Shown: positions 10,903 through 23,990 of the stretch, piece by piece
How positions within the stretch are numbered: position 1 is the stretch's first letter
How the letters are laid out: every line of letters starts with the position of its first letter
Assembly (NCBI GenBank): GCA_964019695.1
Contig: CAXHUL010000214.1
Coordinates: 558,001 to 622,000 of the forward strand
Origin: Loripinus fragilis
Taxonomy: Eukaryota > Mollusca > Bivalvia > Lucinida > Lucinidae
Length of the DNA stretch: 64,000 bases
Reading direction: 5' to 3'
Program-made: the position numbers and the translations under genes
The notes under the pieces: model-generated
Told to the model about the DNA's origin: nothing
Database searches by the model: none
What the model saw: the letters and a program-made list of their open reading frames with translations, nothing else

Positions 10903-12538
10903 TTGAGAAAACGCGACCTTCGCGAAAAGCCCCGGAACCTATTGCAAAGTGATGAGCAGTGCCCAGGAGCACCTCTCAGTCATTTGCGCAAAATTCCTTC
11001 GGCTACAAGTGGCTCAAATAAGGGCGTGAAAATTGTGCCGAAAGCCCTTTCAGGGGCTATTGCTCGGCACTCGGGGGACGGAAAATTTTACGCAATGCCT
11101 CACAATGAAGCACTGGTCGGGGGCTAACTTCTGGCACCAGTTTCGAGCCCGTCCGTGAAAGTGACCTGCGCAAGTTTTAGGCCGGTTCGGCTACTCTGGC
11201 CTAATGGGGCCTAATGGGAAGATCTTCTAATGCTCATAACTTTTTAATTTTCCGATGGAACGCTTCGAAATTTTCACCATTTGTAGACGGCCTCCCGTAC
11301 TATAAACTGATGCCCGTGTGGGCATGATGAAAATAGTAGTTCGCGAGACGGAAGCGCGTAAAGCTTCGGGGCGGCAGACTTCCACACCCCTATAACTCGG
11401 TATCGAAACATTGTTGCGGGCGGGTGCGCATGGCAATACCTGCGCCTCTGTTGGCCCTATCCGCGTGCAAAATCTAAAAGCGATCAGAGCCTTAGAAAGC
11501 GCGTACAACCGCTATCCCCATTTGCCTTGGGCCCTATGGGAAAACAGGAAATATCATAATTGCGGTCCGGGGCGCGCGCGCACAATGATAATTTTCACAC
11601 CCGAGTAAGCTCTTTTATAGGTCAACATTTTGGAAAAAAAATTGGCTTGCTGCCCACAGCAGGAGCTGAGAACCATGCATTCGGAGGTTTTCACACCCCA
11701 CCCACTAATGCCCTCAAAGTTTGAGAAAACGCGACCTTCGCGAAAAGCCCCGGAACCTATTGCAAAGTGATTAGCAGTGCCCAGGAGCACCTCTCAGTCA
11801 TTTGCGCAAAATTCCTTCGGCTACAAGTGGCTCAAATAAGGGCGTGAAAATTGTGCCGAAAGCCCTTTCAGGGGCTATTGCTCGGCACTCGGGGGACGGA
11901 AAATTTTACGCAATGCCTCACAATGAAGCACTGGTCGGGGGCTAACTTCTGGCACCAGTTTCGAGCCCGTCCGTGAAAGTGACCCGCGCAAGTTTTAGGC
12001 CGGTTCGGCTACTCTGGCCTAATGGGGCCTAATGGGAAGATCTTCTAATGCTCATAACTTTTTAATTTTCCGATGGAACGCTTTGAAATTTTCACCATTT
12101 GTAGACGGCCTCCCGTACTACAAACTGATGCCCGTGTGGGCATGATGAAAATAGTAGTTCGCGAGACGGAAGCGCGTAAAGCTTCGGGGCGGCAGACTTC
12201 CACACCCCGATAACTCGGTATCGAAACATTGTTGCGGGCGGGTGCGCATGGCAATACCTGCGCCTCTGTTGGCCCTATCCGCGTGCAAAATCTAAAAGCG
12301 ATCAGAGCCTTAGAAAGCGCGTACAACCGCTATCCCCATTTGCCTTGGGCCCTATGGGAAAACAGGAAATATCATAATTGCGGTCCGGGGCGCGCGCGCA
12401 CAATGATAATTTTCACACCCGAGTAAGCTCTTTTATAGGTCAACATTTTGGAAAAAAAATTGGCTTGCTGCCCACAGCAGGAGCTGAGAACCATGCATTC
12501 GGAGGTTTTCACACCCCACCCACTAATGCCCTCAAAGT
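10903..12538. repeat. Monomers M14-M15: leading X,N pair of the four-monomer block
   Basis: M14 carries the three-site X haplotype (C at 11266, T at 11303, T at 11391) plus a private T at 11167. M15 is consensus-like (N) apart from T at 11772, which puts a stop into the usual 74-codon frame. The same X,N order opens each unit of the four-monomer repeat that follows, so M14-M15 may be a truncated unit. Confidence 0.75.
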
Positions 12539-15500
12539 TTGAGAAAACGCGACCTTCGCGAAAAGCCCCGGAACCTATTGCAAAGTGATGAGCAGTGCCC
12601 AGGAGCACCTCTCAGTCATTTGCGCAAAATTCCTTCGGCTACAAGTGGCTCAAATAAGGGCGTGAAAATTGTGCCGAAAGCCCTTTCAGGGGCTATTGCT
12701 CGGCACTCGGGGGACGGAAAATTTTACGCAATGCCTCACAATGAAGCACTGGTCGGGGGCTAACTTCTGGCACCAGTTTCGAGCCCGTCCGTGAAAGTGA
12801 CCCGCGCAAGTTTTAGGCCGGTTCGGCTACTCTGGCCTAATGGGGCCTAATGGGAAGATCTTCTAATGCTCATAACTTTTTAATTTTCCGATGGAACGCT
12901 TCGAAATTTTCACCATTTGTAGACGGCCTCCCGTACTATAAACTGATGCCCGTGTGGGCATGATGAAAATAGTAGTTCGCGAGACGGAAGCGCGTAAAGC
13001 TTCGGGGCGGCAGACTTCCACACCCCTATAACTCGGTATCGAAACATTGTTGCGGGCGGGTGCGCATGGCAATACCTGCGCCTCTGTTGGCCCTATCCGC
13101 GTGCAAAATCTAAAAGCGATCAGAGCCTTAGAAAGCGCGTACAACCGCTATCCCCATTTGCCTTGGGCCCTATGGGAAAACAGGAAATATCATAATTGCG
13201 GTCCGGGGCGCGCGCGCACAATGATAATTTTCACACCCGAGTAAGCTCTTTTATAGGTCAACATTTTGGAAAAAAAATTGGCTTGCTGCCCACAGCAGGA
13301 GCTGAGAACCATGCATTCGGAGGTTTTCACACCCCACCCACTAATGCCCTCAAAGTTTGAGAAAACGCGACCTTCGCGAAAAGCCCCGGAACCTATTGCA
13401 AAGTGATGAGCAGTGCCCAGGAGCACCTCTCAGTCATTTGCGCAAAATTCCTTCGGCTACAAGTGGCTCAAATAAGGGCGTGAAAATTGTGCCGAAAGCC
13501 CTTTCAGGGGCTATTGCTCGGCACTCGGGGGACGGAAAATTTTACGCAATGCCTCACAATGAAGCACTGGTCGGGGGCTAACTTCTGGCACCAGTTTCGA
13601 GCCCGTCCGTGAAAGTGACCCGCGCAAGTTTTAGGCCGGTTCGGCTACTCTGGCCTAATGGGGCCTAATGGGAAGATCTTCTAATGCTCATAACTTTTTA
13701 ATTTTCCGATGGAACGCTTTGAAATTTTCACCATTTGTAGACGGCCTCCCGTACTACAAACTGATGCCCGTGTGGGCATGATGAAAATAGTAGTTCGCGA
13801 GACGGAAGCGCGTAAAGCTTCGGGGCGGCAGACTTCCACACCCCGATAACTCGGTATCGAAACATTGTTGCGGGCGGGTGCGCATGGCAATACCTGCGCC
13901 TCTGTTGGCCCTATCCGCGTGCAAAATCTAAAAGCGATCAGAGCCTTAGAAAGCGCGTACAACCGCTATCCCCATTTGCCTTGGGCCCTATGGGAAAACA
14001 GGAAATATCATAATTGCGGTCCGGGGCGCGCGCGCACAATGATAATTTTCACACCCGAGTAAGCTCTTTTATAGGTCAACATTTTGGAAAAAAAATTGGC
14101 TTGCTGCCCACAGCAGGAGCTGAGAACCATGCATTCGGAGGTTTTCACACCCCACCCACTAATGCCCTCAAAGTTTGAGAAAACGCGACCTTCGCGAAAA
14201 GCCCCGGAACCTATTGCAAAGTGATGAGCAGTGCCCAGGAGCACCTCTCAGTCATTTGCGCAAAATTCCTTCGGCTACAAGTGGCTCAAATAAGGGCGTG
14301 AAAATTGTGCCGAAAGCCCTTTCAGGGGCTATTGCTCGGCACTCGGGGGACGGAAAATTTTACGCAATGCCTCACAATGAAGCACTGGTCGGGGGCTAAC
14401 TTCTGGCACCAGTTTCGAGCCCGTCCGTGAAAGTGACCCGCGCAAGTTTTAGGCCGGTTCGGCTACTCTGGCCTAATGGGGCCTAATGGGAAGACCTGCT
14501 AATGCTCATAACTTTTTAATTTTCCAATGGAACGCTTTGAAATTTTCACCATTTGTAGACGGCCTCCCGTACTACAAACTGATGCCCGTGTGGGCATGAT
14601 GAAAATAGTAGTTCGCGAGACGGAAGCGCGTAAAGCTTCGGGGCGGCAGACTTCCACACCCCGATAACTCGGTATCGAAACATTGTTGCGGGCGGGTGCG
14701 CATGGCAATACCTGCGCCTCTGTTGGCCCTATCCGCGTGCAAAATCTAAAAGCGATCAGAGCCTTAGAAAGCGCGTACAACCGCTATCCCCATTTGCCTT
14801 GGGCCCTATGGGAAAACAGGAAATATCATAATTGCGGTCCGGGGCGCGCGCGCACAATGATAATTTTCACACCCGAGTAAGCTCTTTTATAGGTCAACAT
14901 TTTGGAAAAAAAATTGGCTTGCTGCCCACAGCAGGAGCTGAGAACCATGCATTCGGAGGTTTTCACACCCCACCCACTAATGCCCTCAAAGTTTGAGAAA
15001 ACGCGACCTTCGCGAAAAGCCCCGGAACCTATTGCAAAGTGATGAGCAGTGCCCAGGAGCACCTCTCAGTCATTTGCGCAAAATTCCTTCGGCTACAAGT
15101 GGCTCAAATAAGGGCGTGAAAATTGTGCCGAAAGCCCTTTCAGGGGCTATTGCTCGGCACTCGGGGGACGGAAAATTTTACGCAATGCCTCACAATGAAG
15201 CACTGGTCGGGGGCTAACTTCTGGCACCAGTTTCGAGCCCGTCCGTGAAAGTGACCCGCGCAAGTTTTAGGCCGGTTCGGCTACTCTGGCCTAATGGGGC
15301 CTAATGGGAAGATCTTCTAATGCTCATAACTTTTTAATTTTCCGATGGAACGCTTTGAAATTTTCACCATTTGTAGACGGCCTCCCGTACTACAAACTGA
15401 TGCCCGTGTGGGCATGATGAAAATAGTAGTTCGCGAGACGGAAGCGCGTAAAGCTTCGGGGCGGCAGACTTCCACACCCCTATAACTCGGTATCGAAACA

Positions 15501-15810
15501 TTGTTGCGGGCGGGTGCGCATGGCAATACCTGCGCCTCTGTTGGCCCTATCCGCGTGCAAAATCTAAAAGCGATCAGAGCCTTAGAAAGCGCGTACAACC
15601 GCTATCCCCATTTGCCTTGGGCCCTATGGGAAAACAGGAAATATCATAATTGCGGTCCGGGGCGCGCGCGCACAATGATAATTTTCACACCCGAGTAAGC
15701 TCTTTTATAGGTCAACATTTTGGAAAAAAAATTGGCTTGCTGCCCACAGCAGGAGCTGAGAACCATGCATTCGGAGGTTTTCACACCCCACCCACTAATG
15801 CCCTCAAAGT
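12539..15810. repeat. Four-monomer higher-order repeat, copy 1 (M16-M19)
   Basis: Monomer types run X, N, Y, Z. M16 is X: C at 12902, C-to-T in the TACTAC motif, T at 13027. M17 is consensus. M18 is Y: C at 14495, G at 14498, A at 14526; the first two replace AGATCTT with AGACCTG. M19 is Z: only the third X change, T at 15481. The next 3272 bp repeat the order exactly. Y removes the AGATCT site present in other copies. Confidence 0.9.
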
Positions 15811-18800
15811 TTGAGAAAACGCGACCTTCGCGAAAAGCCCCGGAACCTATTGCAAAGTGATGAGCAGTGCCCAGGAGCACCTCTCAGTCATTTGCGCAAA
15901 ATTCCTTCGGCTACAAGTGGCTCAAATAAGGGCGTGAAAATTGTGCCGAAAGCCCTTTCAGGGGCTATTGCTCGGCACTCGGGGGACGGAAAATTTTATG
16001 CAATGCCTCACAATGAAGCACTGGTCGGGGGCTAACTTCTGGCACCAGTTTCGAGCCCGTCCGTGAAAGTGACCCGCGCAAGTTTTAGGCCGGTTCGGCT
16101 ACTCTGGCCTAATGGGGCCTAATGGGAAGATCTTCTAATGCTCATAACTTTTTAATTTTCCGATGGAACGCTTCGAAATTTTCACCATTTGTAGACGGCC
16201 TCCCGTACTATAAACTGATGCCCGTGTGGGCATGATGAAAATAGTAGTTCGCGAGACGGAAGCGCGTAAAGCTTCGGGGCGGCAGACTTCCACACCCCTA
16301 TAACTCGGTATCGAAACATTGTTGCGGGCGGGTGCGCATGGCAATACCTGCGCCTCTGTTGGCCCTATCCGCGTGCAAAATCTAAAAGCGATCAGAGCCT
16401 TAGAAAGCGCGTACAACCGCTATCCCCATTTGCCTTGGGCCCTATGGGAAAACAGGAAATATCATAATTGCGGTCCGGGGCGCGCGCGCACAATGATAAT
16501 TTTCACACCCGAGTAAGCTCTTTTATAGGTCAACATTTTGGAAAAAAAATTGGCTTGCTGCCCACAGCAGGAGCTGAGAACCATGCATTCGGAGGTTTTC
16601 ACACCCCACCCACTAATGCCCTCAAAGTTTGAGAAAACGCGACCTTCGCGAAAAGCCCCGGAACCTATTGCAAAGTGATGAGCAGTGCCCAGGAGCACCT
16701 CTCAGTCATTTGCGCAAAATTCCTTCGGCTACAAGTGGCTCAAATAAGGGCGTGAAAATTGTGCCGAAAGCCCTTTCAGGGGCTATTGCTCGGCACTCGG
16801 GGGACGGAAAATTTTACGCAATGCCTCACAATGAAGCACTGGTCGGGGGCTAACTTCTGGCACCAGTTTCGAGCCCGTCCGTGAAAGTGACCCGCGCAAG
16901 TTTTAGGCCGGTTCGGCTACTCTGGCCTAATGGGGCCTAATGGGAAGATCTTCTAATGCTCATAACTTTTTAATTTTCCGATGGAACGCTTTGAAATTTT
17001 CACCATTTGTAGACGGCCTCCCGTACTACAAACTGATGCCCGTGTGGGCATGATGAAAATAGTAGTTCGCGAGACGGAAGCGCGTAAAGCTTCGGGGCGG
17101 CAGACTTCCACACCCCGATAACTCGGTATCGAAACATTGTTGCGGGCGGGTGCGCATGGCAATACCTGCGCCTCTGTTGGCCCTATCCGCGTGCAAAATC
17201 TAAAAGCGATCAGAGCCTTAGAAAGCGCGTACAACCGCTATCCCCATTTGCCTTGGGCCCTATGGGAAAACAGGAAATATCATAATTGCGGTCCGGGGCG
17301 CGCGCGCACAATGATAATTTTCACACCCGAGTAAGCTCTTTTATAGGTCAACATTTTGGAAAAAAAATTGGCTTGCTGCCCACAGCAGGAGCTGAGAACC
17401 ATGCATTCGGAGGTTTTCACACCCCACCCACTAATGCCCTCAAAGTTTGAGAAAACGCGACCTTCGCGAAAAGCCCCGGAACCTATTGCAAAGTGATGAG
17501 CAGTGCCCAGGAGCACCTCTCAGTCATTTGCGCAAAATTCCTTCGGCTACAAGTGGCTCAAATAAGGGCGTGAAAATTGTGCCGAAAGCCCTTTCAGGGG
17601 CTATTGCTCGGCACTCGGGGGACGGAAAATTTTACGCAATGCCTCACAATGAAGCACTGGTCGGGGGCTAACTTCTGGCACCAGTTTCGAGCCCGTCCGT
17701 GAAAGTGACCCGCGCAAGTTTTAGGCCGGTTCGGCTACTCTGGCCTAATGGGGCCTAATGGGAAGACCTGCTAATGCTCATAACTTTTTAATTTTCCAAT
17801 GGAACGCTTTGAAATTTTCACCATTTGTAGACGGCCTCCCGTACTACAAACTGATGCCCGTGTGGGCATGATGAAAATAGTAGTTCGCGAGACGGAAGCG
17901 CGTAAAGCTTCGGGGCGGCAGACTTCCACACCCCGATAACTCGGTATCGAAACATTGTTGCGGGCGGGTGCGCATGGCAATACCTGCGCCTCTGTTGGCC
18001 CTATCCGCGTGCAAAATCTAAAAGCGATCAGAGCCTTAGAAAGCGCGTACAACCGCTATCCCCATTTGCCTTGGGCCCTATGGGAAAACAGGAAATATCA
18101 TAATTGCGGTCCGGGGCGCGCGCGCACAATGATAATTTTCACACCCGAGTAAGCTCTTTTATAGGTCAACATTTTGGAAAAAAAATTGGCTTGCTGCCCA
18201 CAGCAGGAGCTGAGAACCATGCATTCGGAGGTTTTCACACCCCACCCACTAATGCCCTCAAAGTTTGAGAAAACGCGACCTTCGCGAAAAGCCCCGGAAC
18301 CTATTGCAAAGTGATGAGCAGTGCCCAGGAGCACCTCTCAGTCATTTGCGCAAAATTCCTTCGGCTACAAGTGGCTCAAATAAGGGCGTGAAAATTGTGC
18401 CGAAAGCCCTTTCAGGGGCTATTGCTCGGCACTCGGGGGACGGAAAATTTTACGCAATGCCTCACAATGAAGCACTGGTCGGGGGCTAACTTCTGGCACC
18501 AGTTTCGAGCCCGTCCGTGAAAGTGACCCGCGCAAGTTTTAGGCCGGTTCGGCTACTCTGGCCTAATGGGGCCTAATGGGAAGATCTTCTAATGCTCATA
18601 ACTTTTTAATTTTCCGATGGAACGCTTTGAAATTTTCACCATTTGTAGACGGCCTCCCGTACTACAAACTGATGCCCGTGTGGGCATGATGAAAATAGTA
18701 GTTCGCGAGACGGAAGCGCGTAAAGCTTCGGGGCGGCAGACTTCCACACCCCTATAACTCGGTATCGAAACATTGTTGCGGGCGGGTGCGCATGGCAATA

Positions 18801-19082
18801 CCTGCGCCTCTGTTGGCCCTATCCGCGTGCAAAATCTAAAAGCGATCAGAGCCTTAGAAAGCGCGTACAACCGCTATCCCCATTTGCCTTGGGCCCTATG
18901 GGAAAACAGGAAATATCATAATTGCGGTCCGGGGCGCGCGCGCACAATGATAATTTTCACACCCGAGTAAGCTCTTTTATAGGTCAACATTTTGGAAAAA
19001 AAATTGGCTTGCTGCCCACAGCAGGAGCTGAGAACCATGCATTCGGAGGTTTTCACACCCCACCCACTAATGCCCTCAAAGT
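15811..19082. repeat. Four-monomer higher-order repeat, copy 2 (M20-M23)
   Basis: The same X, N, Y, Z order lies exactly 3272 bp downstream. M20 is X (16174, the TATAAAC change, 16299) with an extra T at 15999. M21 is consensus. M22 is Y (17767, 17770, 17798). M23 is Z (18753). Every diagnostic site of copy 1 recurs at a 3272-bp offset, and almost nothing is private, so the duplication is recent. Confidence 0.9.
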
Positions 19083-20718
19083 TTGAGAAAACGCGACCTT
19101 CGCGAAAAGCCCCGGAACCTATTGCAAAGTGATGAGCAGTGCCCAGGAGCACCTCTCAGTCATTTGCGCAAAATTCCTTCGGCTACAAGTGGCTCAAATA
19201 AGGGCGTGAAAATTGTGCCGAAAGCCCTTTCAGGGGCTATTGCTCGGAACTCGGGGGACGGAAAATTTTACGCAATGCCTCACAATGAAGCACTGGTCGG
19301 GGGCTAACTTCTGGCACCAGTTTCGAGCCCGTCCGTGAAAGTGACCCGCGCAAGTTTTAGGCCGGTTCGGCTACTCTGGCCTAATGGGGCCTAATGGGAA
19401 GATCTTCTAATGCTCATAACTTTTTAATTTTCCGATGGAACGCTTCGAAATTTTCACCATTTGTAGACGGCCTCCCGTACTATAAACTGATGCCCGTGTG
19501 GGCATGATGAAAATAGTAGTTCGCGAGACGGAAGCGCGTAAAGCTTCGGGGCGGCAGACTTCCACACCCCTATAACTCGGTATCGAAACATTGTTGCGGG
19601 CGGGTGCGCATGGCAATACCTGCGCCTCTGTTGGCCCTATCCGCGTGCAAAATCTAAAAGCGATCAGAGCCTTAGAAAGCGCGTACAACCGCTATCCCCA
19701 TTTGCCTTGGGCCCTATGGGAAAACAGGAAATATCATAATTGCGGTCCGGGGCGCGCGCGCACAATGATAATTTTCACACCCGAGTAAGCTCTTTTATAG
19801 GTCAACATTTTGGAAAAAAAATTGGCTTGCTGCCCACAGCAGGAGCTGAGAACCATGCATTCGGAGGTTTTCACACCCCACCCACTAATGCCCTCAAAGT
19901 TTGAGAAAACGTGACCTTCGCGAAAAGCCCCGGAACCTATTGCAAAGTGATGAGCAGTGCCCAGGAGCACCTCTCAGTCATTTGCGCAAAATTCCTTCGG
20001 CTACAAGTGGCTCAAATAAGGGCGTGAAAATTGTGCCGAAAGCCCTTTCAGGGGCTATTGCTCGGCACTCGGGGGATGGAAAATTTTACGCAATGCCTCA
20101 CAATGAAGCACTGGTCGGGGGCTAACTTCTGGCACCAGTTTCGAGCCCGTCCGTGAAAGTGACCCGCGCAAGTTTTAGGCCGGTTCGGCTACTCTGGCCT
20201 AATGGGGCCTAATGGGAAGATCTTCTAATGCTCATAACTTTTTAATTTTCCGATGGAACGCTTCGAAATTTTCACCATTTGTAGACGGCCTCCCGTACTA
20301 TAAACTGATGCCCGTGTGGGCATGATGAAAATAGTAGTTCGCGAGACGGAAGCGCGTAAAGCTTCGGGGCGGCAGACTTCCACACCCCTATAACTCGGTA
20401 TCGAAACATTGTTGCGGGCGGGTGCGCATGGCAATACCTGCGCCTCTGTTGGCCCTATCCGCGTGCAAAATCTAAAAGCGATCAGAGCCTTAGAAAGCGC
20501 GTACAACCGCTATCCCCATTTGCCTTGGGCCCTATGGGAAAACAGGAAATATCATAATTGCGGTCCGGGGCGCGCGCGCACAATGATAATTTTCACACCC
20601 GAGTAAGCTCTTTTATAGGTCAACATTTTGGAAAAAAAATTGCCTTGCTGCCCACAGCAGGAGCTGAGAACCATGCATTCGGAGGTTTTCACACCCCACC
20701 CACTAATGCCCTCAAAGT
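19083..20718. repeat. Monomers M24-M25: two adjacent X-type copies
   Basis: M24 is X (C at 19446, TATAAAC, T at 19571) with a private A at 19248; it is the first monomer of a third four-monomer unit. M25 is also X (20264, 20389) where N would be expected, with private changes at 19912, 20077 and 20643. Two identical three-site haplotypes side by side point to a single-monomer duplication, or conversion, at the end of the block. Confidence 0.8.
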
Positions 20719-23700
20719 TTGAGAAAACGCGACCTTCGCGAAAAGCCCCGGAACCTATTGCAAAGTGATGAGCAGTGCCCAGGAGCACCTCTCAGTCATT
20801 TGCGCAAAATTCCTTCGGCTACAAGTGGCTCAAATAAGGGCGTGAAAATTGTGCCGAAAGCCCTTTCAGGGGCTATTGCTCGGCACTCGGGGGACGGAAA
20901 ATTTTACGCAATGCCTCACAATGAAGCACTGGTCGGGGGCTAACTTCTGGCACCAGTTTCGAGCCCGTCCGTGAAAGTGACCCGCGCAAGTTTTAGGCCG
21001 GTTCGGCTACTCTGGCCTAATGGGGCCTAATGGGAAGATCTTCTAATGCTCATAACTTTTTAATTTTCCGATGGAACGCTTTGAAATTTTCACCATTTGT
21101 AGACGGCCTCCCGTACTACAAACTGATGCCCGTGTGGGCATGATGAAAATAGTAGTTCGCGAGACGGAAGCGCGTAAAGCTTCGGGGCGGCAGACTTCCA
21201 CACCCCGATAACTCGGTATCGAAACATTGTTGCGGGCGGGTGCGCATGGCAATACCTGCGCCTCTGTTGGCCCTATCCGCGTGCAAAATCTAAAAGCGAT
21301 CAGAGCCTGAGAAAGCGCGTACAACCGCTATCCCCATTTGCCTTGGGCCCTATGGGAAAACAGGAAATATCATAATTGCGGTCCGGGGCGCGCGCGCACA
21401 ATGATAATTTTCACACCCGAGTAAGCACTTTTATAGGTCAACATTTTGGAAAAAAAATTGGCTTGCTGCCCACAGCAGGAGCTGAGAACCATGCATTCGG
21501 AGGTTTTCACACCCCACCCACTAATGCCCTCAAAGTTTGAGAAAACGCGACCTTCGCGAAAAGCCCCGGAACCTATTGCAAAGTGATGAGCAGTGCCCAG
21601 GAGCACCTCTCAGTCATTTGCGCAAAATTCCTTCGGCTACAAGTGGCTCAAATAAGGGCGTGAAAATTGTGCCGAAAGCCCTTTCAGGGGCTATTGCTCG
21701 GCACTCGGGGGACGGAAAATTTTACGCAATGCCTCACAATGAAGCACTGGTCGGGGGCTAACTTCTGGCACCAGTTTCGAGCCCGTCCGTGAAAGTGACC
21801 CGCGCAAGTTTTAGGCCGGTTCGGCTACTCTGGCCTAATGGGGCCTAATGGGAAGATCTTCTAATGCTCATAACTTTTTAATTTTCCGATGGAACGCTTT
21901 GAAATTTTCACCATTTGTAGACGGCCTCCAGTACTACAAACTGATGCCCGTGTGGGCATGATGAAAATAGTAGTTCGCGAGACGGAAGCGCGTAAAGCTT
22001 CGGGGCGGCAGACTTCCACACCCCGATAACTCGGTATCGAAACATTGTTGCGGGCGGGTGCGCATGGCAATACCTGCGCCTCTGTTGGCCCTATCCGCGT
22101 GCAAAATCTAAAAGCGATCAGAGCCTTAGAAAGCGCGTACAACCGCTATCCCCATTTGCCTTGGGCCCTATGGGAAAACAGGAAATATCATAATTGCGGT
22201 CCGGGGCGCGCGCGCACAATGATAATTTTCACACCCGAGTAAGCTCTTTTATAGGTCAACATTTTGGAAAAAAAATTGGCTTGCTGCCCACAGCAGGAGC
22301 TGAGAACCATGCATTCGGAGGTTTTCACACCCCACCCACTAATGCCCTCAAAGTTTGAGAAAACGCGACCTTCGCGAAAAGCCCCGGAACCTATTGCAAA
22401 GTGATGAGCAGTGCCCAGGAGCACCTCTCAGTCATTTGCGCAAAATTCCTTCGGCTACAAGTGGCTCAAATAAGGGCGTGAAAATTGTGCCGAAAGCCCT
22501 TTCAGGGGCTATTGCTCGGCACTCGGGGGACGGAAAATTTTACGCAATGCCTCACAATGAAGCACTGGTCGGGGGCTAACTTCTGGCACCAGTTTCGAGC
22601 CCGTCCGTGAAAGTGACCCGCGCAAGTTTTAGGCCGGTTCGGCTACTCTGGCCTAATGGGGCCTAATGGGAAGATCTTCTAATGCTCATAACTTTTTAAT
22701 TTTCCGATGGAACGCTTTGAAATTTTCACCATTTGTAGACGGCCTCCCGTACTACAAACTGATGCCCGTGTGGGCATGATGAAAATAGTAGTTCGCGAGA
22801 CGGAAGCGCGTAAAGCTTCGGGGCGGCAGACTTCCACACCCCTATAACTCGGTATCGAAACATTGTTGCGGGCGGGTGCGCATGGCAATACCTGCGCCTC
22901 TGTTGGCCCTATCCGCGTGCAAAATCTAAAAGCGATCAGAGCCTTAGAAAGCGCGTACAACCGCTATCCCCATTTGCCTTGGGCCCTATGGGAAAACAGG
23001 AAATATCATAATTGCGGTCCGGGGCGCGCGCGCACAATGATAATTTTCACACCCGAGTAAGCTCTTTTATAGGTCAACATTTTGGAAAAAAAATTGGCTT
23101 GCTGCCCACAGCAGGAGCTGAGAACCATGCATTCGGAGGTTTTCACACCCCACCCACTAATGCCCTCAAAGTTTGAGAAAACGCGACCTTCGCGAAAAGC
23201 CCCGGAACCTATTGCAAAGTGATGAGCAGTGCCCAGGAGCACCTCTCAGTCATTTGCGCAAAATTCCTTCGGCTACAAGTGGCTCAAATAAGGGCGTGAA
23301 AATTGTGCCGAAAGCCCTTTCAGGGGCTATTGCTCGGCACTCGGGGGACGGAAAATTTTACGCAATGCCTCACAATGAAGCACTGGTCGGGGGCTAACTT
23401 CTGGCACCAGTTTCGAGCCCGTCCGTGAAAGTGACCCGCGCAAGTTTTAGGCCGGTTCGGCTACTCTGGCCTAATGGGGCCTAATGGGAAGATCTTCTAA
23501 TGCTCATAACTTTTTAATTTTCCAATGGAACGCTTTGAAATTTTCACCATTTGTAGACGGCCTCCCGTACTACAAACTGATGCCCGTGTGGGCATGATGA
23601 AAATAGTAGTTCGCGAGACGGAAGCGCGTAAAGCTTCGGGGCGGCAGACTTCCACACCCCGATAACTCGGTATCGAAACATTGTTGCGGGCGGGTGCGCA

Positions 23701-23990
23701 TGGCAATACCTGCGCCTCTGTTGGCCCTATCCGCGTGCAAAATCTAAAAGCGATCAGAGCCTTAGAAAGCGCGTACAACCGCTATCCCCATTTGCCTTGG
23801 GCCCTATGGGAAAACAGGAAATATCATAATTGCGGTCCGGGGCGCGCGCGCACAATGATAATTTTCACACCCGAGTAAGCTCTTTTATAGGTCAACATTT
23901 TGGAAAAAAAATTGGCTTGCTGCCCACAGCAGGAGCTGAGAACCATGCATTCGGAGGTTTTCACACCCCACCCACTAATGCCCTCAAAGT
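20719..23990. repeat. Monomers M26-M29: transition zone
   Basis: M26 has G at 21309 and A at 21427. M27 has A at 21930. M28 is Z-like (T at 22843). M29 has only the last Y change (A at 23524). Pieces of the four-monomer haplotypes persist but not in register. G at 21309 recurs at 24581, four monomers on, and then at 27034, three monomers on, so this zone links the two higher-order periods. Confidence 0.75.
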
